DNA from: Anaerolineae bacterium
GTDB lineage: Bacteria > Chloroflexota > Anaerolineae > Aggregatilineales > Phototrophicaceae
Direction: 5' to 3'
DNA length: 64,000 nt
Assembly: GCA_022823165.1 (NCBI GenBank)
Contig: JAJDXR010000044.1
Coordinates: 23,854 to 87,853 of the forward strand
The position numbers were made by a program, and so were the translations under genes. This document shows, one piece after another, positions 60,272 through 64,000 of the stretch. Each line of letters starts with the position of its first letter. The first letter of the stretch is position 1. The notes below the pieces were generated by a model, which saw only the letters and a list, made by a program, of their open reading frames with translations, ran no database searches and was not told where the DNA came from.

Positions 60272-61468
60272 TTATGAAGCCTGCTCCTCGAAGCGGATGT
60301 TGAGGAATTTGTCCTCGAATTTGGCGCTGGTGATCTCGAGGCGCCGCAGTTCGTCAGGTAAGACGATATTGCGCCGGTAGGGACCGACGCTCAGGGTGAT
60401 TTCTTCCCGCGACCGATACAGATCAAGCTGCTCTTTCTCAGCGAAGCCAATGGGCACGCGCAGCATCCACTGCGAATCGCCATCGAGTTGTTCCAACTTG
60501 TGTACGACGCCGTCAAAGAGGCGTTCGGCCGGATTGCGGTCGCCGTAGAGTTCGTCGGCCAACCGGCGCAGCATGTCCAAACCGCCGACTTCTTCGCCGA
60601 AGAGCGGTGCTTTCAGCAAGGGCAGGCTGCCAAAAGCTTCGCGCACAAAATCGATGTTTTTCGCCTGGCGTTTTTTCCAGGTTCTGAAGAAGGGGTCGGT
60701 GATTTCGTCGGGGAAGACGCGGTTGACCAGAATGGCGTCGGTGGCGTAGTCATAGAGGTTGAGATAGGTGTAGGTGCGCTGCGTCTCGCGGATGACCATG
60801 CGCTCGGGATTGACGACCAGGCGAATGCTGGCGTGTTCCGGGTCGGTCAGCAGCTCGCGCACGCCATCAAGCGTATCGAAGAGCAACTGCACTTGATCCC
60901 AGGCGTTGTCGGCGATGTCGATGCCAAGGTCGTTTTTCTTGCCGCGCGAGAGCAGCTTCTGCACCGGGCGGATGACGCTGTCCAAACCGCGCGCGATGCG
61001 CATCAAGCGCTCGACCCACCAGCGCGTCACATCGGGCAGGCTGAGCAGCCGGATGGTTTCAGCCGTGGGCGCGGCGTCAACGATCAGCACATCGTATTCA
61101 TCGGCCTGGAAATACTCGCTGATCCAAAGTAACTGCGCACCCTCTTCCAAGCCGGGGATAATCGTCACCTCGGCGGCGTTGACCTTGGCGATGCCCTCGC
61201 GGTTGAAGAAGGCGCCCAGGTATTCCTGGATTTTGCCCCAGTACTTCTGCATGGAATAACGGGTATCGACCTCTTGCGCCCAGAGGTTTTCAGCGATTTG
61301 CGTGGCTTCGGGGCCAACTTCGACATCTAGCGCGTCGCCCAGGCTGTGCGCGGTGTCGGTGCTGATTACGATAGTGCGAAGTCCCAACTCGGCGCAGCGC
61401 AGGGCGGTCGCCGCGGAAATGCTGGTTTTGCCTACTCCACCCTTGCCAGTATGCACAATAACGCGCAT
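60272..61468 (-). CDS. ArsA/Get3-family ATPase with HSP20-like C-terminal domain
   Basis: 398 residues. Deviant Walker A HTGKGGVGKTSISAATAL (residues 6-23), switch I STDTAHSLGDAL, switch II VDAAPTAETIRLLSLPD, and a C-terminal beta domain (about residues 325-395, WMLRVPIGFAEKEQLDLYRS and on) of the ArsA-HSP20 type. No ars genes are nearby, so arsenite export is unlikely; the eukaryotic relative Get3 delivers tail-anchored membrane proteins. Actual role unknown. Confidence 0.88.
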   Translation of the reverse strand: MRVIVHTGKGGVGKTSISAATALRCAELGLRTIVISTDTAHSLGDALDVEVGPEATQIAENLWAQEVDTRYSMQKYWGKIQEYLGAFFNREGIAKVNAAEVTIIPGLEEGAQLLWISEYFQADEYDVLIVDAAPTAETIRLLSLPDVTRWWVERLMRIARGLDSVIRPVQKLLSRGKKNDLGIDIADNAWDQVQLLFDTLDGVRELLTDPEHASIRLVVNPERMVIRETQRTYTYLNLYDYATDAILVNRVFPDEITDPFFRTWKKRQAKNIDFVREAFGSLPLLKAPLFGEEVGGLDMLRRLADELYGDRNPAERLFDGVVHKLEQLDGDSQWMLRVPIGFAEKEQLDLYRSREEITLSVGPYRRNIVLPDELRRLEITSAKFEDKFLNIRFEEQAS

Positions 61469-61654
61469 CTAGTCACCTCTGATTGTCGTGTCAAATTGAA
61501 TGGGTCACGCGTACATTTCCCATATCAGTATACGCAAGCAGAGCCTGAACGGTTCGCTGGATTGGCCAAGAATCAGGCGGATCTGGAGGCAGCGCAAGCT
61601 GAGCGCGGCTTGCAAACAATTGGGACATGTTTGCGACCAGCATCCAAACGAGGC

Positions 61655-61684
61655 TTGACAAGGTTAGAACAAACAATCTAGAAT
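61655..61684 (+). promoter_or_regulatory. Sigma70-type promoter for the VOC gene
   Basis: TTGACA (61655-61660) and TAGAAT (61679-61684) with an 18-nt spacer, 39 nt before the start. Confidence 0.65.
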
Positions 61685-61723
61685 CACGGCGACAATTATC
61701 CGCTTTGCGGAGGAGTGAATAAA

Positions 61724-62095
61724 ATGCGTCAAATCGTTCATGTTGAGATCCCTTCTGCCGACAATGACGCGCAGAAAAAGTTTTACGGCGACCTGCTGGG
61801 CTGGCAGGCGATTGACGTCCCCATGGGACCCGATATGACTTACACCATGTTCCAACTCAACGAGACCATGGGCGCGGCCCTTTCGGCGGTCGGCGACGGC
61901 GTCGAGCCTGGTGATGTCATCCTCTACTTCCACAGTGATGACCTGGACGCCGATATGGCGCGGGTCAGCGAGCTGGGCGGGCAGGTGATATTGCCGCGGC
62001 AGGATGTGCCGGGATTCGGTTCCTTGGGCATGTTTCTGGATCCGACCGGCAATCGCGTCGCTTTCTGGCAGGACGCGGATCCGGAGCAGAGCTAG
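61724..62095 (+). CDS. VOC-superfamily (glyoxalase-like) protein
   Basis: 123 residues from ATG 61724, with GGAGGAG 9 nt upstream. Two beta-alpha-beta-beta-beta modules: VHVEIPSADNDAQKKFYGDLLGW and ILYFHSDDLDADMARVSELGGQV, ending FLDPTGNRVAFWQ. Family members act on small molecules with a metal ion or bind ligands; the substrate is not predictable. Confidence 0.88.
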   Translation: MRQIVHVEIPSADNDAQKKFYGDLLGWQAIDVPMGPDMTYTMFQLNETMGAALSAVGDGVEPGDVILYFHSDDLDADMARVSELGGQVILPRQDVPGFGSLGMFLDPTGNRVAFWQDADPEQS

Positions 62096-62202
62096 CGAAG
62101 GCCGACCCCGCCCCCTCCCCATAGCTATGCTGAGGGGCGCCACTGGTTGCGTCGCGGCAGTTATGGGTATGCTTAGATTAGCCCCGGCAAATGGCGCAAG
62201 AC

Positions 62203-62222
62203 GGGCGACCCCAGGGCCGCCC
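62203..62222. repeat. Palindromic repeat with CTAC flank (degenerate)
   Basis: GGGCGACCC-CA-GGGCCGCCC with one mismatch in a 9-bp stem, followed by CTACG, just before the AlkC-like gene. Confidence 0.65.
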
Positions 62223-62237
62223 CTACGATTTTCAATT

Positions 62238-63365
62238 ATGCGGGAACATGACGTGGCCGAGTATCCGCTATTGAAGAACTTCATCAACGACAAGCTGGTC
62301 GCGCAGATTGCTGACCGTATTGCAGCCGTGCAGCCGTCTTTTGCAGCAGCCGCTTTTAGGACCGCGGTGATCGCTGAATTAGGGGGCCTCGAACTCAAGG
62401 CGCGCCACCGCTTGATAGCGGCCAAGCTGCGCGAATACTTGCCGGCTGACTATGCAGATGCGCTGCGAATCCTGCTGGCGATGCTGCAGGACGAGCAGGT
62501 TTCGCCCAGCAAAAAGGCCGGGCTGCGACTGATGTCGATACCGGCCTTTGTAGAAGTCTACGGCCTTGATCATCCGCGCGAGTCCCTGGACGCCATGCCG
62601 GCCATTACACGCGTCTCGTCCTGCGAATTCGCCCTGCGGACCTTTCTAACAGCGCATCCGCAAGCGACGCTGGCGCGTCTTCATCGCTGGGCGAAGCATG
62701 AGGACGAGCACGTCCGCCGCCTGGCCAGCGAAGGCAGTCGACCGCGGTTGCCCTGGGCGCCGCCGCTGCGACAATTCATCGCCGATCCGACGCCGACGCT
62801 CGCTTTGCTTGAACGGCTGAAGGACGACCCCTCGCTTTATGTTCGGCGCTCGGTGGCCAACCACCTCAACGATATCAGCAAGGATCATCCAGGGCGCGTG
62901 TTGGAGCTTATGGAAGTGTGGGCGCCGGGCGCGAGCCAGGAGCGGCTCTGGCTGATCAATCATGCGCTGCGGACTTTGGTCAAGCGCGGCGACCAGCGGG
63001 CGCTGGCGATACTCGGCTTCGGCGCAGCGGATGTCGCCTTATGCGGGCTGGAATTGTCTCCGGCCGCGCTGCAATTTGGCAATGCGCTCGAATTTGCGTT
63101 TGCGCTGGAAAACCGCGGGAGAGCCGAAGCCAAGTTGATGATCGATTTCGTGATGCGCTTCCGCAAAGCCAACGGGAAGACTGCGCCCAAAGTATTCAAA
63201 CTCAAGCGGACGCGGCTGGCGCCGGGCGAGACCCTGTCGGTCAGCAGGAAGCTGGCCATCCGTCCCATCTCGACTCGCAAGTATTATGCCGGGCGGCAGC
63301 GGCTGGAGATTCAAGTCAACGGGCGCGTACTGGGCGGCGCCGACTTTGAGCTTGTGATGGACTAG
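62238..63365 (+). CDS. AlkC-like DNA alkylation repair protein (HEAT repeats)
   Basis: 375 residues from ATG 62238. Opens with LLKNFINDKLVAQIADRIAAV, typical of AlkC, then a helical HEAT-repeat region containing SSCEFALRTFLTAHPQATL, HVRRLASEGSRPRLPW and SLYVRRSVANHLNDISKDHP. The last about 100 residues are beta-rich (an Ig-like domain in AlkC), ending LEIQVNGRVLGGADFEL. AlkC enzymes remove N3-methylated purines without base flipping. The frame extends upstream but that part overlaps a repeat. Confidence 0.87.
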   Translation: MREHDVAEYPLLKNFINDKLVAQIADRIAAVQPSFAAAAFRTAVIAELGGLELKARHRLIAAKLREYLPADYADALRILLAMLQDEQVSPSKKAGLRLMSIPAFVEVYGLDHPRESLDAMPAITRVSSCEFALRTFLTAHPQATLARLHRWAKHEDEHVRRLASEGSRPRLPWAPPLRQFIADPTPTLALLERLKDDPSLYVRRSVANHLNDISKDHPGRVLELMEVWAPGASQERLWLINHALRTLVKRGDQRALAILGFGAADVALCGLELSPAALQFGNALEFAFALENRGRAEAKLMIDFVMRFRKANGKTAPKVFKLKRTRLAPGETLSVSRKLAIRPISTRKYYAGRQRLEIQVNGRVLGGADFELVMD

Positions 63366-63453
63366 AATTAATCACAAATCGCACAGAAGTAAGTGCAAGT
63401 AAGTAATGAGAATATAGGTACATCATCGCAATAGCGAATTTTCGTGTTTTTGC

Positions 63454-63473
63454 GGGCGAGCCAAGGCTCGCCC
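63454..63473. repeat. Palindromic repeat with CTAC flank
   Basis: GGGCGAGCC-AA-GGCTCGCCC followed by CTACA. First of an inverted pair with 63507-63526. Confidence 0.78.
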
Positions 63474-63506
63474 CTACAACTTTCGACTATATTTTGAACC
63501 CGGTAG

Positions 63507-63526
63507 GGGTCAGCCTTGGCTGACCC
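63507..63526. repeat. Palindromic repeat in opposite orientation (GTAG flank)
   Basis: GGGTCAGCC-TT-GGCTGACCC preceded by GTAG. The orientation is opposite to 63454-63473; the CTAC and GTAG ends face each other about 29 bp apart. Confidence 0.75.
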
Positions 63527-63660
63527 GATACTGTGAAATTTGCATGACTTACTTTGTTCCACTGAGGGCGCGCAGACACCGTCCGCCAGCGCGGAGATAA
63601 TTGAACTATTGCGCTAGAATGAGGCGTTGCGCGTAAAGACAAGCGAAGGCGAGTTCTGTT

Positions 63661-63885
63661 GTGTCCGCAAATCGGAATCTGCATAAAGCCAAGTCCAACA
63701 AAAAAGACGAGTTTTACACACAGCTTGTCGATATTGAAAACGAACTCCGTCATTACAGCGAGCACTTTCGCGGCAAAGTGATTTATTGCAACTGCGATGA
63801 TCCGCGAGTGAGCAATTTCTTCCACTACTTCGCCTATAACTTCCGTGTGCTCGGCTTAAAAGGCTTGTCCGATACTAACAGATGA
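63661..63885 (+). pseudogene. EcoRI-type adenine-specific DNA methyltransferase, N-terminal fragment cut by an insertion
   Basis: From GTG 63661 the protein reads as the start of the EcoRI-like adenine methylase family: NLHKAKSNKKDEFYTQLVDIE, LRHYSEHFRGKVIYCNCDDP and SNFFHYFAYNFRVLGLK. About residue 66 the similarity stops and seven further residues lead to a stop. The rest of an enzyme of several hundred residues is missing. The break coincides with the end of a transposase gene on the other strand. Confidence 0.75.
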
Positions 63886-64000
63886 GAGTAGCTACCGCTC
63901 CGTCTGGTCGTCCTTCCTGCCGGTTGAATAGAACGGCGATGTTGTAGGCGGCTGTTTTCGCGGCTATTCGCGTCAGCATGCCGAGTTCACTGTGGGCATT
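63875..64000 (-). mobile_element. Insertion sequence end: C-terminus of a DDE-type transposase (partial)
   Basis: Reading from the window edge on the minus strand, 41 codons before a TAG at 63875-63877 give NAHSELGMLTRIAAKTAAYN then IAVLFNRQEGRPDGAVATLIC. The basic RIAAK-type stretch, the FNRQEGRPDGA block and the short hydrophobic end are typical of transposase C-termini, IS982-like from memory. The rest of the element lies beyond the window. The insertion boundary is probably near 63860. Confidence 0.65.

Noticed and set aside
62004..62237. Upstream extension of the AlkC-like frame
   Set aside because: It overlaps the VOC gene and a palindromic repeat in another frame; AlkC similarity begins after the ATG 62238.

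Overview
The window is a stretch of bacterial chromosome of roughly 58-60% GC, densely coded on both strands. The gene set fits a Chloroflexota bacterium, probably Anaerolineae-like: a dcw cluster without ddl next to a class II (B12-dependent) ribonucleotide reductase, an ArsA-family ATPase with an HSP20-like tail, a Rieske/cytochrome b/multi-cytochrome c block, and a System I (Ccm) cytochrome c maturation operon of the CPVC type. The taxonomic call rests on gene content and remembered family resemblance, not on a search.

Layout. 1-8.3 kb: end of the division/cell-wall cluster (ftsW-murG-murC-murB-ftsQ-ftsA-ftsZ). 8.5-16.9 kb: nrdJ, a YdcF-like protein, a ureohydrolase-like protein, infC-rpmI-rplT, an rRNA-type 2'-O-methyltransferase and lpdA. 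16.9-24.1 kb, minus strand: a tightly coupled GNAT / two tandem GT39-like membrane proteins / methyltransferase operon, and a membrane Fe-S oxidoreductase. 24.3-29.1 kb: a DinB-like protein, hisS, malQ, an unknown protein ending in a sliding-clamp-binding motif, tadA and tRNA-Ser(CGA). 29.2-41.9 kb: mixed housekeeping and orphan genes (LOG family, solute-binding protein, acetyltransferases, tRNA-Asn(GTT), a broken ADP-ribosylglycohydrolase, coaX, M20 amidohydrolase, Uma2, uracil-DNA glycosylase, RNase D, CorA). 42-44.3 kb: repeat-rich accessory patch with a lower-GC FRG-domain gene. 44.3-49 kb: respiratory bc-type complex and c-type cytochromes. 49-49.8 kb: an unknown two-gene cassette. 49.9-59.7 kb: the Ccm operon (ccmE-F-H, TlpA-like, CcmI-like, a cytochrome lipoprotein, ccmA-B-C) flanked by unknown membrane proteins. 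59.8-64 kb: ArsA ATPase, VOC protein, AlkC-like repair protein, and an EcoRI-type DNA methyltransferase cut short by an insertion sequence at the window edge.

How the genes work together. The Ccm operon supplies covalent haem attachment for the cytochromes c just upstream, which together with the Rieske protein and cytochrome b would form a quinol-oxidising complex. The dcw genes build and divide the cell envelope, and nrdJ supplies dNTPs.

The clearest new structure is a pair of non-autonomous transposable elements of the MITE type (155 and 132 bp). They share about 11-12 bp terminal inverted repeats, and each has its own perfect 8-bp target-site duplication. One sits inside the murG-murC gap. 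A second mobile family, 20-21 nt palindromes followed by CTAC, occurs five times, once in frame inside ccmH. I see no CRISPR array, prophage or complete insertion sequence.
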